From Algibacter pacificus (GTDB taxonomy: Bacteria > Bacteroidota > Bacteroidia > Flavobacteriales > Flavobacteriaceae): a stretch of 64,000 nucleotides of DNA. Location: the NCBI RefSeq assembly GCF_008033385.1, contig NZ_VOGY01000003.1, positions 372,001-436,000 on the forward strand. Direction: 5' to 3'. Each line of letters starts with the position of its first letter. Positions within the stretch are counted from its first letter, which is position 1. Shown here piece by piece: positions 32,732 to 42,414 of the stretch. Made by a program: the position numbers and the translations under genes. The notes under the pieces are model-generated. The model saw nothing but the letters and a program-made list of their open reading frames with translations. It was not told where the DNA came from and searched no databases.

Positions 32732-33673
32732 ATGCCAATAGTAGTAACAGAAGCTAAAATTTTTGCGTGTACCCAAAGTAAAGCTTTAGGTGAAAAAATA
32801 GCGAAAGCATATGGAGCCGAGTTAGGTAAAGTCATTACCTCTACCTACAGTGATGGAGAGTTTCAACCTTCTTACGAGGAGTCTATACGCGGGGCGCGTA
32901 TCTTTATTATTGGTTCAACAAATCCGGGTCCCCAAAATTTAATGGAAATGTTGTTAATGATTGATGCTGCAAAACGGGCGTCGGCACGACATATAACAGC
33001 GGTATTACCTTATTTTGGATGGGCCAGACAAGATAGAAAAGACAAGCCAAGAGTGCCAATTGCAGCAAAACTGGTAGCAAAAATGCTAGAGGCGGCAGGA
33101 GCAACACGTATTATTACTATGGATTTGCATGCCGATCAAATACAAGGTTTTTTCGAAAAACCAGTAGATCATTTGTTTGCATCAACCATATTTTTACCAT
33201 ACTTACGTAGTTTAAATTTACCAAATTTAACCATTGCTTCTCCAGATATGGGAGGTTCTAAACGTGCTTATGCTTATTCTAAAGCCTTAAAAAGCGATGT
33301 AGTTATTTGTTATAAACAACGAGCAAAAGCCAATGTTATATCGCACATGGAACTTATTGGGGATGTAACAGGTAAAAACGTGGTTTTGGTCGATGATATG
33401 GTCGATACCGCAGGAACATTAACTAAAGCTGCCGATTTAATGATGGAGCGTGGCGCATTAAGTGTTAGAGCTATTTGTACACATCCTATTTTATCTGGTG
33501 ATGCTTATAAAAAATTAGAAAATTCGAAATTAGAAGAACTTATCGTAACCGATTCTATTCCTGTGAATACAGAAAGTAAAAAAATTCGTGTATTAAGTTG
33601 TGCAGATTTATTTGCTCAAGTAATGGATAAAGTGCATAATAATAGTTCTATAAGTTCAAATTTTGTAATGTAA
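32732..33673 (+). CDS. prs: Ribose-phosphate pyrophosphokinase
   Basis: The 313-residue protein has the PRPP synthetase set: TYSDGEFQPSYEESIRG, the ATP/metal region FGWARQDRKDKPRVPI, MDLHADQIQGFF and the PRPP-binding VVLVDDMVDTAGTLTKAA. It makes PRPP from ribose-5-phosphate and ATP for nucleotide, His and Trp synthesis. It is followed 55 bases on by rplY, a constant pairing in Bacteroidota, so the two form an operon. Confidence 0.97.
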   Translation: MPIVVTEAKIFACTQSKALGEKIAKAYGAELGKVITSTYSDGEFQPSYEESIRGARIFIIGSTNPGPQNLMEMLLMIDAAKRASARHITAVLPYFGWARQDRKDKPRVPIAAKLVAKMLEAAGATRIITMDLHADQIQGFFEKPVDHLFASTIFLPYLRSLNLPNLTIASPDMGGSKRAYAYSKALKSDVVICYKQRAKANVISHMELIGDVTGKNVVLVDDMVDTAGTLTKAADLMMERGALSVRAICTHPILSGDAYKKLENSKLEELIVTDSIPVNTESKKIRVLSCADLFAQVMDKVHNNSSISSNFVM

Positions 33674-33727
33674 CTTTTCCCCAAAGGGAAATATAACCAA
33701 GAATATTAATTTAATATATAATCAAAA

Positions 33728-34342
33728 ATGAAATCAATTACAATCAACGGATCTCAAAGAGAAAGCGTGGGCAAAAAAGCATCAAAAGCCTTACGTAATG
33801 CTGGTCAGGTTCCTTGCGTATTATACGGAGGAGACAAACCAGTACATTTTGCAGCAGCAGAATTAGCCTTCTCAAAATTAGTATACACACCTAATGCGCA
33901 TACAGTTGTGATTAATTTAGAAGGTGGCGAAACTTTTAACGCAGTATTGCAAGATATTCAGTTTCACCCAGTAACAGACAGAATTTTACACGTAGATTTC
34001 TATCAATTATTTGATGATAAAGAAATCGCTTTAGATATTCCTGTGAACTTAGTAGGAAATTCAAGAGGTGTTAAAAATGGTGGTATTTTACGTAGAAATA
34101 ATCGTAAATTACGTGTTAAAGCACTTCCTGCAAATCTTCCTGATTTTATCGAAATCGATATTACGCCATTAAAAATTGGTGATAAGGTTGCTGTTAGCGA
34201 ATTAGCAAACGATAAATATACGTTCTTACATACTGATAATACAGTTGTATGTCAAATTAAAACATCTAGAACAGCGGTTGCTACAGATGATGACGACGAA
34301 GAAGAAGGTGCAGAAGCTCCAGCAGCAGAAGCTCAAGAATAA
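33728..34342 (+). CDS. rplY: 50S ribosomal protein L25/general stress protein Ctc
   Basis: The 204-residue protein is a Ctc-type L25: an N-terminal 5S-rRNA-binding domain (about 1-95, [20 protein letters not shown]) and a C-terminal TL5 domain (about 100-185), then an acidic tail rich in Asp/Glu and Ala. It binds 5S rRNA in the large subunit. A strong terminator follows. A 63-codon frame overlapping the 3' end in another frame is not a gene. Confidence 0.95.
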   Translation: MKSITINGSQRESVGKKASKALRNAGQVPCVLYGGDKPVHFAAAELAFSKLVYTPNAHTVVINLEGGETFNAVLQDIQFHPVTDRILHVDFYQLFDDKEIALDIPVNLVGNSRGVKNGGILRRNNRKLRVKALPANLPDFIEIDITPLKIGDKVAVSELANDKYTFLHTDNTVVCQIKTSRTAVATDDDDEEEGAEAPAAEAQE

Positions 34343-34364
34343 AACCTATTTTTTTCAAAATACT

Positions 34365-34398
34365 AAAAAGCATCCTGTTAATCTAGGATGCTTTTTTG
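34365..34398 (+). terminator. Terminator after rplY
   Basis: AAAAAGCATCCT (34365-34376) pairs with AGGATGCTTTTT (34385-34396), with an 8-base loop and T run. Confidence 0.9.
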
Positions 34399-34498
34399 GG
34401 TTTATAAAGTTTAGGACTCATAATCTATTTTTTTGAAAATATAAATATAAAGGGTGTGTTGGAATAGTTTTTGTTTAAATTTATAGAAAGTATAAATT

Positions 34499-35020
34499 AT
34501 GAAAATAGCAAAAGTTATTGCGCTAGTGTTTTTATTTGCATCATGTGCGCCTATTTATGTTAATTACGATTACGAAAAAGGAACCGATTTCACTAAGTAT
34601 AAAAGTTATAATTATTATGCCGATATGAAAACGGGGTTAAGTGAACTTGATACCAAACGTTTATTAAATATTCTAGATGTCCAACTTCAAGAAAAAGGAT
34701 TTATACTATCGGAAACTCCCGATTTTTTTATTGATATAAAAAGCAGTGAATTTAAAGGCGCACAACGGCAAACTGTTGGAGTAGGTGTTGGAGGAACTGG
34801 AAGGCATGTTGGGGGCGGAATTTCTATAGGTTTACCTATTGGGCAGGCTCAAGTCACCCGAAAAATAACTTTCGATTTTGTAGACGAAAACATAAAACAA
34901 CTCTTTTGGCAAGCTGTAAGCGAATCTAGTTTTAATCCAAATTCCACTCCCGAAAAACGTGAAAATGGTTTAAATACTATTGTTACTAAAGTTTTAAAAC
35001 AATATCCGCCAAAAAAGTAA
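34499..35020 (+). CDS. DUF4136 lipoprotein
   Basis: The 173-residue protein starts MKIAKVIALVFLFASCAP, with the lipobox FASC. DUF4136 features follow: VNYDYEKGTDFTKYKSYNYY near the N-terminus, a Gly-rich middle (TVGVGVGGTGRHVGGGISIG) and KITFDFVDENIKQLFWQA. Function is unknown; proteins of this family are small outer-membrane or periplasmic lipoproteins. It is monocistronic or loosely linked to the next gene. Confidence 0.85.
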   Translation: MKIAKVIALVFLFASCAPIYVNYDYEKGTDFTKYKSYNYYADMKTGLSELDTKRLLNILDVQLQEKGFILSETPDFFIDIKSSEFKGAQRQTVGVGVGGTGRHVGGGISIGLPIGQAQVTRKITFDFVDENIKQLFWQAVSESSFNPNSTPEKRENGLNTIVTKVLKQYPPKK

Positions 35021-35099
35021 TTTACCCTTTCACTTAGTTTTTACACGCAATAGGTGTCTAGTTGGCATAGCCATTTGAAAGTTTAAAATAAATAAATTT

Positions 35100-35639
35100 A
35101 TGAAAACCTATATCGCGTTATTAAGAGGTATAAATGTTGGTGGAAAACATAAAGTTTTAATGGCCGAACTTCGCGATTTACTATCCGAAATGGGACTAAA
35201 AAATATAAAAACCTATATCCAAAGTGGGAATATAATTTTTAATGCTGAAGACGAAGAAGCTTTCAAATTAGAAGGAAAAATCAGGAGCGCTATTAGGTTA
35301 CATTTTGGGTTCGATGTTCCAGTACTTGTAAAAACCCATCAAGAATTACAACAAATTTTTAATGCCTGTCCCTTTTCCGAAGAAAAAAAACAAAAGAGTT
35401 ATTTTTCGTTATTATATGCCATCCCCAATGAAACTTTAATGGAGGATATTTCTAAAATAGATTATCAAAATGAAGTTGTAGCAATCACCCAAAATTGTGT
35501 TTATCTCTATTATGCTGTAGGCTACGGAAAAACCAAATTCAACAATAATTTTTTTGAGCGTAAATTAAAAGTAACCGCAACGGCAAGAAATTATAAAACC
35601 ATGTTGAAGTTGTTAGAATTAGCTTCGGAATATAATTAA
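35100..35639 (+). CDS. DUF1697 protein
   Basis: The 179-residue protein begins MKTYIALLRGINVGGKHKVL and shows the DUF1697 order: LLSEMGLKNIKTYIQSGNII, then the VPVLVKTHQEL strand and the closing ATARNYKTMLKLLEL. The fold is ferredoxin-like with no known reaction. It lies alone, 79 bases after the lipoprotein gene. Confidence 0.87.
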   Translation: MKTYIALLRGINVGGKHKVLMAELRDLLSEMGLKNIKTYIQSGNIIFNAEDEEAFKLEGKIRSAIRLHFGFDVPVLVKTHQELQQIFNACPFSEEKKQKSYFSLLYAIPNETLMEDISKIDYQNEVVAITQNCVYLYYAVGYGKTKFNNNFFERKLKVTATARNYKTMLKLLELASEYN

Positions 35640-35702
35640 AAATGGGAATTTCAGAAATGATAGTCAATTCTATAATTCGATATAAATAGCATATATATTT
35701 CT

Positions 35703-35710
35703 TATTTTTG
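35703..35710 (+). promoter_or_regulatory. mvaD: -7 box of the mevalonate operon
   Basis: TATTTTTG matches TAnnTTTG and ends 35 bases before the ATG at 35746. A -33 element is not clear. Confidence 0.45.
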
Positions 35711-35745
35711 CCGAAACATGCTTTCTTTAAGCTGAAAATTAAATC

Positions 35746-36834
35746 ATGACCGAAACCGATTTTATCCCAAAACCATATTCAAAACAAATTGAAAACGGAG
35801 CCTTTACTTGGAGTTCGCCAAGTAACATTGCCTTAGTGAAATATTGGGGGAAAAAAGAAGATCAAATACCCGAAAACCCATCTATTAGTTTTACACTCGA
35901 TTATTGTAAAACCACTACAACACTAAGTTTTTCAAAAAAAGAAAATAATGACGGTTTTGCATTCGATGTGTTTTTAGACCATGAGAAAAAAGATGATTTT
36001 AAACCAAAAATAGAAACATTTTTTAAGCGTATCGAAAGTTATATGCCGTTTTTAAAAGATTTTTATTTTAAAATTGAAACATCAAATTCGTTTCCGCATA
36101 GTTCTGGTATTGCATCTTCGGCATCGGGAATGAGCGCATTGGCCCTGTGTTTAATGAGTGTTGAAAAGGAACTTGTTGAGACGATTTCCGAAGCATTTTT
36201 TATTCAAAAAGCATCATTTTTAGCACGTTTAGGTTCCGGAAGTGCTTGCAGAAGTTTGGAAGGTGATTTGGTTGTTTGGGGAAGTCATGATGACATTCCG
36301 GGTAGTTCCAATCTTTTCGGTGTTAAGTACCCATTTGAAGTGCATGAAAATTTTAAAAATTATCAGGATACTATTTTGTTGGTAGACAAGGGTGAAAAAC
36401 AAGTGAGTAGTACGGTGGGGCATAATTTAATGCACGGTCATCCCTTTGCAAAACAACGTTTTGAACAAGCCAACAAAAACTTGTCCAATATGATAAGTAT
36501 TTTAAAAACGGGAGATTTAAAGGCTTTTATTGGTTTAGTGGAAAGTGAAGCTCTAACGCTGCACGCCATGATGATGACGAGTATGCCGTATTTTATTTTA
36601 ATGAAACCAAACACGTTAGAAATTATAAATAAAATTTGGTCTTTTAGAGCATCTACAGGATCTAAACTATGTTTTACTTTGGATGCGGGAGCCAATGTTC
36701 ATGTTTTATATCCTGAAAATGAGGCTAATTCCGTGCTTGAATTTATTAAAAGTGAATTAGTTATTTATTGCCAAAAAGGAGAATATATTAACGATAAAAT
36801 TGGCTTTGGTGCGCAATTAATTAAAGAATGCTAA
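35746..36834 (+). CDS. mvaD: Diphosphomevalonate decarboxylase
   Basis: The 362-residue GHMP-superfamily protein has WSSPSNIALVKYWGKKE at the start (substrate-binding), the ATP loop FPHSSGIASSASGMSALAL and, near the end, a GSKLCFTLDAGANVHVLYP segment. It converts mevalonate diphosphate to isopentenyl diphosphate with ATP. Neighbouring GHMP kinase and prenyltransferase genes make a terpenoid cluster, as usual in flavobacteria that use the mevalonate pathway. Confidence 0.93.
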   Translation: MTETDFIPKPYSKQIENGAFTWSSPSNIALVKYWGKKEDQIPENPSISFTLDYCKTTTTLSFSKKENNDGFAFDVFLDHEKKDDFKPKIETFFKRIESYMPFLKDFYFKIETSNSFPHSSGIASSASGMSALALCLMSVEKELVETISEAFFIQKASFLARLGSGSACRSLEGDLVVWGSHDDIPGSSNLFGVKYPFEVHENFKNYQDTILLVDKGEKQVSSTVGHNLMHGHPFAKQRFEQANKNLSNMISILKTGDLKAFIGLVESEALTLHAMMMTSMPYFILMKPNTLEIINKIWSFRASTGSKLCFTLDAGANVHVLYPENEANSVLEFIKSELVIYCQKGEYINDKIGFGAQLIKEC

Positions 36835-37050
36835 ATGGTTATTGGTAAATAAGTTGTATCTTATTGAAGGTTTTTATTCTAATAATTACTGCTAAAAATA
36901 AAAGTATTATTTTTGCCAGATAGTTTATGAATTATTTTACGACCAAACATCTATATTGTGTAGTCTAAAATAGCCCTAAATGTTGAAATTAGTAATACTT
37001 TCCTAGAATCGTAATTATTAATTTTTACTTTTAATTTTTAACTGAAGTAT

Positions 37051-37980
37051 ATGAAAGGACCATTATTTTATTCAAAAATATTACTTTTTGGCGAGTATGG
37101 AATTATTAAAGACTCCAAAGGATTATCTATACCTTATAGTTTTTATAATGGAGCGTTAAAAAGAGACGAAAATCCTTCGGAAACAGCTATAGATTCCAAC
37201 GAAAGTTTAAAACGTTATGTGGGTTATTTGGAGGATATTAATCCGGAATTGGTTGTTTTTGATGTAGCTTCACTAAAAAAAGATGTTGAAGCTGGTATGT
37301 ATTTCGATTCGTCTATTCCGCAAGGTTACGGCGTAGGAAGTAGCGGTGCTTTAGTGGCTGCTATTTATGACAAATATGCCCAAGATAAAATTACAGTTTT
37401 AGAAAATTTAACGCGTGAAAAGCTGTTAAAGTTGAAATCGATTTTTTCTGAAATGGAATCCTTTTTCCACGGAAAATCTTCGGGCTTAGATCCTTTAAAT
37501 AGTTATTTAAGTATTCCAATCCTTATTAATTCTAAAGATAATATTGAAGCCACAGGTATTCCGGCACAGCAAAATGACGGTAAAGGCGCTGTGTTTTTAA
37601 TTGATAGCGGTATTATTGGTGAAACCGCTCCAATGGTGACCTTATTTATGGAAAACATGAAGCAAGAAGGGTTTAGAAGTATGCTTAAAAATCAGTTTAT
37701 AAAACATACCGATGCTTGTGTGGATGATTTTCTTAAAGGTGATATTAAATCCTTGTTCAAAAACACAAAGAGCTTGTCTAAAGTAGTTTTAAGTCATTTT
37801 AAACCTATGATTCCTCAACAGTTTCACGAGCTTTGGAAACGTGGGATTGATACAAATGATTACTATTTAAAGCTTTGTGGCTCTGGTGGTGGTGGTTATA
37901 TTTTAGGGTTTACCGAAGATTTAAGTAAAGCCAAACAAGCCCTTTCAGACTATAAATTAGAGGTGGTTTATAATTTTTAA
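37051..37980 (+). CDS. GHMP kinase, mevalonate kinase-like
   Basis: The 309-residue protein has the GHMP fold: FYSKILLFGEYGIIKDSKGL at the start, the ATP loop PQGYGVGSSGALVAAIYD, and the C-terminal LKLCGSGGGGYILGFTED. The order fits mevalonate kinase, which phosphorylates mevalonate. The cluster with mvaD supports this; phosphomevalonate kinase activity is the alternative. The ATG is 216 bases after mvaD, with UbiA 60 bases downstream. Confidence 0.9.
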   Translation: MKGPLFYSKILLFGEYGIIKDSKGLSIPYSFYNGALKRDENPSETAIDSNESLKRYVGYLEDINPELVVFDVASLKKDVEAGMYFDSSIPQGYGVGSSGALVAAIYDKYAQDKITVLENLTREKLLKLKSIFSEMESFFHGKSSGLDPLNSYLSIPILINSKDNIEATGIPAQQNDGKGAVFLIDSGIIGETAPMVTLFMENMKQEGFRSMLKNQFIKHTDACVDDFLKGDIKSLFKNTKSLSKVVLSHFKPMIPQQFHELWKRGIDTNDYYLKLCGSGGGGYILGFTEDLSKAKQALSDYKLEVVYNF

Positions 37981-38040
37981 CTTTCCAATTTTGTAATATC
38001 TTTTTCTGAACTTTTCCGAGATTTTTTAAAGCACAATTTT

Positions 38041-38943
38041 ATGCTATCCAGAAAACAAAAGCACATTTTACTTAAGTTTTTTAGCATGTTTTCGGTGGTG
38101 CGTGGTTACAATATTCTTATTGTGGTTATGGCGCAATATTTAGCGGCCATTTTTATTTTGGCGCATGATAAGCCAGTAAAGGAAGTGGTTCTCGATTTAA
38201 ATTTACTCATGCTTGTTTTAGCATCGGCAGCTACTATTGCTGGAGGCTATATTATCAATAACTTTTACGATTCGGAAAAAGATTTAATCAATAGACCCAT
38301 AAAATCGAAACTGGATAAACTCATTAGTCAAAACACAAAGTTGTCCTTTTATTTTGTTCTTAATTTTATGGCAGCGGTTATGGCGAGTTATGTGTCGTTT
38401 AAAGCGGTGGTGTTCTTTTCTGTTTATATTTTCGGGATCTGGTTTTATTCACATAAGTTGAAAAAACTGCCGTTTATTGGTAATTTAACGTCGGCTGTTT
38501 TAACCATTACGCCATTTTTTGCCATTTTCATGTATTACAAAAATTTCGAACACGTGGTTTTTGTACATGCTATCTTCTTGTTTTTAATAGTGTCTATGCG
38601 TGAGCTCACAAAAGATTTAGAAAACATAAAAGGCGATTTAATTCAAAATTATAAAACTATTCCTATTGTTTATGGCGAAAAAGCATCAAAAGTTATGCTA
38701 ACCATTTTAGCTATTTTAACGTGGTTGCCTATAAGTTTGTTGCTAGCACGTTACGATATTGGCTACATGTATTTGTATTTTTATTTATGTATTCCATTGT
38801 TATTGATGTTTTTGCTTATTTTATGGATGTCGAAAACCAAAACCCATTATTTAATTCTTCATAATATTCTTAAGTTTATTATTGTTGTAGGCGCATTCAG
38901 CATTGTACTCATTAAAGTGAGTGTGGTTTTAAATAGAATATAG
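38041..38943 (+). CDS. UbiA-family prenyltransferase (GGGP synthase-like)
   Basis: The 300-residue protein has about eight to nine membrane segments and the two UbiA Asp-rich motifs: NNFYDSEKDLINRP and LTKDLENIKGDL. It sits with mvaD and the GHMP kinase, as in flavobacteria where this gene is annotated geranylgeranylglycerol-phosphate geranylgeranyltransferase. It should attach a prenyl chain to an acceptor in the membrane; the acceptor cannot be fixed from sequence. Confidence 0.88.
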   Translation: MLSRKQKHILLKFFSMFSVVRGYNILIVVMAQYLAAIFILAHDKPVKEVVLDLNLLMLVLASAATIAGGYIINNFYDSEKDLINRPIKSKLDKLISQNTKLSFYFVLNFMAAVMASYVSFKAVVFFSVYIFGIWFYSHKLKKLPFIGNLTSAVLTITPFFAIFMYYKNFEHVVFVHAIFLFLIVSMRELTKDLENIKGDLIQNYKTIPIVYGEKASKVMLTILAILTWLPISLLLARYDIGYMYLYFYLCIPLLLMFLLILWMSKTKTHYLILHNILKFIIVVGAFSIVLIKVSVVLNRI

Positions 38944-39101
38944 GCCTATTGCTTTTGTGCATTTTTATTTGGATTGAAAAACGGAGTATAAATTTGAATA
39001 TTTCGCAAAGTTTCATCAATAAAACATTGTTATTAAGTGTTTTCGGCAGGTCTTAGTAAAACAAATCGTAAAACTTAAATCGTCAATCATAATTTTAGAT
39101 A

Positions 39102-39109
39102 TATCTTTG
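39102..39109 (+). promoter_or_regulatory. -7 box of the RluB-like gene
   Basis: TATCTTTG matches TAnnTTTG and ends 16 bases before the ATG at 39126. No -33 TTG is clear. Confidence 0.5.
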
Positions 39110-39125
39110 CAGAAAATTATTAGTT

Positions 39126-40004
39126 ATGAGTAGAAGTCAAGGAACAAGCGGAAAAGGGAAACCATCGGGAAGAGGTCAGCAAAGTAGCGCTAAAAAAGGT
39201 GTTGCTAGAGGTGGCGAAGGCGGGAAAAGCAAAAGTTTTTCCAGAGGAAATGCGCCTATTAAAAAAGCAAATCCTGCACCTAAAAAAGCGAGTAACCCTG
39301 ATGAAATTAGATTGAATAAATACATTGCTAATTCAGGAATTTGTTCACGTCGTGAGGCCGATGAGCATATTGCTATTGGTTTGGTAACCGTTAACGGTAA
39401 AGTGATTACTGAAATGGGATATAAAGTGAAGATTTCAGATGAAGTGCGTTATGATGGTGCCCGTATAAACCCAGAGAAAAAGGCCTATGTTTTATTAAAT
39501 AAACCAAAAGGATTTGCAACTACCACCAGCGAAGGTAAAGGGCGAACTGTAATGGATTTGGTTGCCAATGCCACAAGTTCTCGTATAAAGCCTATTGGTC
39601 GATTAGGAAGAAATTCTAAAGGGTTAATTTTGTTTACGAATGATGAAGCCGTAGCTGCAAAATTCACGAATTCTAAACATGGTGTACCACGTTTATTTCA
39701 TATTGAATTAGATAAAAATCTTAAACTCGAAGATTTAAAAAAGATACAAGCTGGGTTTAAAATTGATGGAAAACTTATCGAAGTTGAAGAAATTAGTTAT
39801 ATCGATAATGCGTCTAAAAAAGAAATTGGACTTAAAATTAAAAATACAGGGAACACGATTATCCGTAGTATTTTTGATTATGTCAAATACGAGATTGTAA
39901 GTTTAGATTGTGTGGCCATTGGGCACTTAACCAAAAAAGATATTCCACGTGGAAGTTGGAAACACCTAACAGAGCAAGAATTGAATACACTAAAAATGCT
40001 TTAA
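39126..40004 (+). CDS. RluB/RsuA-like protein lacking the catalytic Asp
   Basis: The 292-residue protein has a disordered basic N-terminus (about 1-58, Ser/Gly/Lys-rich), an S4 RNA-binding domain (about 59-118, RLNKYIANSGICSRREADEH) and a pseudouridine synthase domain. The catalytic motif reads PIGRLGRNSKGLILFTND, so the Asp normally following GRL is Gly. The conserved NRxVRRxF-type region also differs (NTIIRSIF). Members of the family isomerise uridine in 23S or 16S rRNA; without the Asp this copy is probably inactive or changed in role. It has its own promoter. Confidence 0.85.
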   Translation: MSRSQGTSGKGKPSGRGQQSSAKKGVARGGEGGKSKSFSRGNAPIKKANPAPKKASNPDEIRLNKYIANSGICSRREADEHIAIGLVTVNGKVITEMGYKVKISDEVRYDGARINPEKKAYVLLNKPKGFATTTSEGKGRTVMDLVANATSSRIKPIGRLGRNSKGLILFTNDEAVAAKFTNSKHGVPRLFHIELDKNLKLEDLKKIQAGFKIDGKLIEVEEISYIDNASKKEIGLKIKNTGNTIIRSIFDYVKYEIVSLDCVAIGHLTKKDIPRGSWKHLTEQELNTLKML

Positions 40005-40038
40005 TTCAATCGGAAGTATTTTTAATATAAATGAGAAT

Positions 40039-40076
40039 AATGCCTTTAAGTGATAAACTTAGAGGCATTATTTTTT
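40039..40076 (+). terminator. Terminator after the RluB-like gene
   Basis: AATGCCTTTAAGT (40039-40051) pairs with ACTTAGAGGCATT (40057-40069) with one mismatch; a T run follows. Confidence 0.8.
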
Positions 40077-40232
40077 GTAGTGGATTTCTTTATACATGAC
40101 TCATATTTTTATTGAATATTATTTAAAAACCAAAAGTTAAAATTTTTCGCATATTGACTTTAGTTGAGTAGTTTTGTTTGATGGTCGATATGTGATAAAA
40201 TGGGTTTTTCGACTTTATAAATTTTAAATAAT

Positions 40233-40619
40233 ATGAACAGAACTATTTTATTAGCCGCTGCTATTTTAGGAGGTACAAGTATCATTTTAGGCGCTTTTGG
40301 TGCTCATGGATTAAAAGCTTTAATTTCGGCAGAATCTGTGCAAACTTTTGAAACTGGTGTGCGTTATCAAATGTATCACGCCTTATTGCTTTTGTTTGTG
40401 GGAAGTACAAATTATATTTCCGATGCATCGAAAACTAAAATATTCTATTTGGTGGTTGTTGGAATCCTCTTTTTCTCGGGTTCAATTTATGGTCTAGCTA
40501 CTAATGTTTTAACCAGTTTCGATTTTAAAACCATTGGGATCATTACACCAATAGGCGGACTGTTATTAATTATGGCTTGGGTGTTTATGTTTATTGATTT
40601 CTTAAAAAAACAGGGTTAA
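40233..40619 (+). CDS. DUF423 (YgdD-like) membrane protein
   Basis: The 128-residue protein has four hydrophobic segments and the family start: LLAAAILGGTSIILGAFGAH, then GVRYQMYHALLLLFVG. Function is unknown. Single gene between rluB-like and pckA, in the same direction. Confidence 0.9.
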   Translation: MNRTILLAAAILGGTSIILGAFGAHGLKALISAESVQTFETGVRYQMYHALLLLFVGSTNYISDASKTKIFYLVVVGILFFSGSIYGLATNVLTSFDFKTIGIITPIGGLLLIMAWVFMFIDFLKKQG

Positions 40620-40692
40620 TTGTCAATTTAATTTATGTAAAATTCGATTTATTTGTTTTAAATTTACCCGATAATTAATTTAACATCAAAAT

Positions 40693-42309
40693 ATGGGTAA
40701 TTACACACAATTTACGAAAACGTTTGAGTTAGAAACTTATGGTATAAAAAATGCCAAAGTTCATTATCAATTATCACCAGAAGAATTGCATAATATTGCT
40801 ATTGAAAAAGGGCAAGCTGTTGAGGCTTCTTCGGGAGCATTAGCTGTTAATACTGGAGAATTTACAGGACGATCACCAAAAGACCGATTTATTGTTAAAG
40901 ATGACATTACAAAAGATAAAATTTGGTGGGGAACGGTAAATATTCCGTTTGATGCCGATAAATTTGATAAATTATATAATAAAGTTGTCGATTACCTTTC
41001 GGGGAAAGAAATTTTTGTTCGTGATAGTTATGCTTGCGCCGATGAAAATTATAAACTGAATATTAGAATTATAAACGAATTTCCATGGAGTAATCAGTTT
41101 GCTTATAATATGTTTTTACGCCCAACCGAAGTGGAGTTGGAGAATTTTACTCCAGAGTGGACTATTGTAAATGCTCCTAGTTTTATGGCTGTTCCGGATG
41201 AAGATGGAACACGACAACACAATTTCGCCATTTTAAACTTTACTAAGAAAATAGCTTTAATTGGAGGAACAGGATATACCGGAGAAATTAAAAAGGGTAT
41301 TTTTTCTGCCTTAAACTTTATTTTACCCGTGTTTAAAAAGACATTGCCAATGCACTGTAGTGCTAATGTTGGTAAAGATGGTGATACGGCTATTTTCTTT
41401 GGGCTTTCGGGAACTGGGAAAACAACGCTTTCTACAGATCCGAACAGGAGTTTAATTGGTGATGATGAGCATGGCTGGACGGCAGAGAATTCGGTGTTTA
41501 ACTTTGAAGGCGGTTGCTATGCTAAAGTCATTAATTTAGATAAAGAGCACGAGCCAGAAATATTCGCTGCGATTAAAAAAGGAGCCATTCTCGAAAATGT
41601 GATTTTGGATGAAAACGGCCAAGTTAATTTCGCCGACACATCCATCACTCAAAATACACGAGTAAGTTATCCAATCGATCATATTGAAAATATTAAAACT
41701 CCGTCAATAGGGAATAACCCTAAAAATATTTTCTTTTTAACCGCCGATGCTTTTGGGGTATTACCTCCAATTTCGAAGTTAACACCAAGCCAAGCAGCTT
41801 ATCATTTTATTTCTGGATATACTGCAAAAGTAGCAGGAACTGAAGCTGGTATTGTGGAGCCTACGCCATCCTTTTCGGCTTGTTTTGGAGCGCCTTTTAT
41901 GCCTTTGCATCCTTCAAAATATGCAGAAATGCTTAGCAAGAAAATGATTGATGCTGGTGTTAATGTTTGGTTAGTAAATACAGGCTGGACTGGTGGTCCT
42001 TACGGTGTTGGAACACGAATGAAATTAAAATATACACGCGCCATGATTAATGCGGTGCTAAATGGTGATTTAGGATTGTATACTTATGATACGTATCATA
42101 TTCATTCCGTATTTGGAGTAGCACAACCGCGAGAATGTCCAGGAGTGCCAAGTGCTGTTTTAAGTCCTAGAACCACTTGGAATGACGATGAAGCCTACTA
42201 CAAAACTGCTTTTAAACTTACAAATGCTTTCCGTGAAAACTTTAAACAATTTGAAGCGCATTGTAGCGAAGAAATTAGACGTGGTGGCCCTCAACGTTAT
42301 AGTTTTTAG
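40693..42309 (+). CDS. pckA: Phosphoenolpyruvate carboxykinase (ATP)
   Basis: The 538-residue enzyme has the ATP-PEPCK signature: P-loop FGLSGTGKTTLSTDP, LIGDDEHGW (metal and phosphate binding), FEGGCYAKVINL and the GEFTGRSPKDRF N-terminal motif. It makes phosphoenolpyruvate from oxaloacetate, the entry step of gluconeogenesis. Length matches the family. It ends at a perfect bidirectional terminator. Confidence 0.97.
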   Translation: MGNYTQFTKTFELETYGIKNAKVHYQLSPEELHNIAIEKGQAVEASSGALAVNTGEFTGRSPKDRFIVKDDITKDKIWWGTVNIPFDADKFDKLYNKVVDYLSGKEIFVRDSYACADENYKLNIRIINEFPWSNQFAYNMFLRPTEVELENFTPEWTIVNAPSFMAVPDEDGTRQHNFAILNFTKKIALIGGTGYTGEIKKGIFSALNFILPVFKKTLPMHCSANVGKDGDTAIFFGLSGTGKTTLSTDPNRSLIGDDEHGWTAENSVFNFEGGCYAKVINLDKEHEPEIFAAIKKGAILENVILDENGQVNFADTSITQNTRVSYPIDHIENIKTPSIGNNPKNIFFLTADAFGVLPPISKLTPSQAAYHFISGYTAKVAGTEAGIVEPTPSFSACFGAPFMPLHPSKYAEMLSKKMIDAGVNVWLVNTGWTGGPYGVGTRMKLKYTRAMINAVLNGDLGLYTYDTYHIHSVFGVAQPRECPGVPSAVLSPRTTWNDDEAYYKTAFKLTNAFRENFKQFEAHCSEEIRRGGPQRYSF

Positions 42310-42364
42310 TGATAACTCCATATCAAAAATAATACTTTGATACTGGAAGTTACCGTGATAGTTA

Positions 42365-42400
42365 AAAAACTCTGATAAAGACATCTTTATCAGAGTTTTT
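42365..42400. terminator. Bidirectional terminator between pckA and the oxidoreductase gene
   Basis: A perfect 16-bp stem (42365-42380 with 42385-42400) has a 4-base loop and A/T runs on both ends. Confidence 0.9.
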
Positions 42401-42414
42401 CATTCTTATAAATT

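Noticed and set aside
34245-34436. 63-codon plus-strand frame at the end of rplY
   Set aside because: Out-of-frame overlap with rplY that runs through its terminator.
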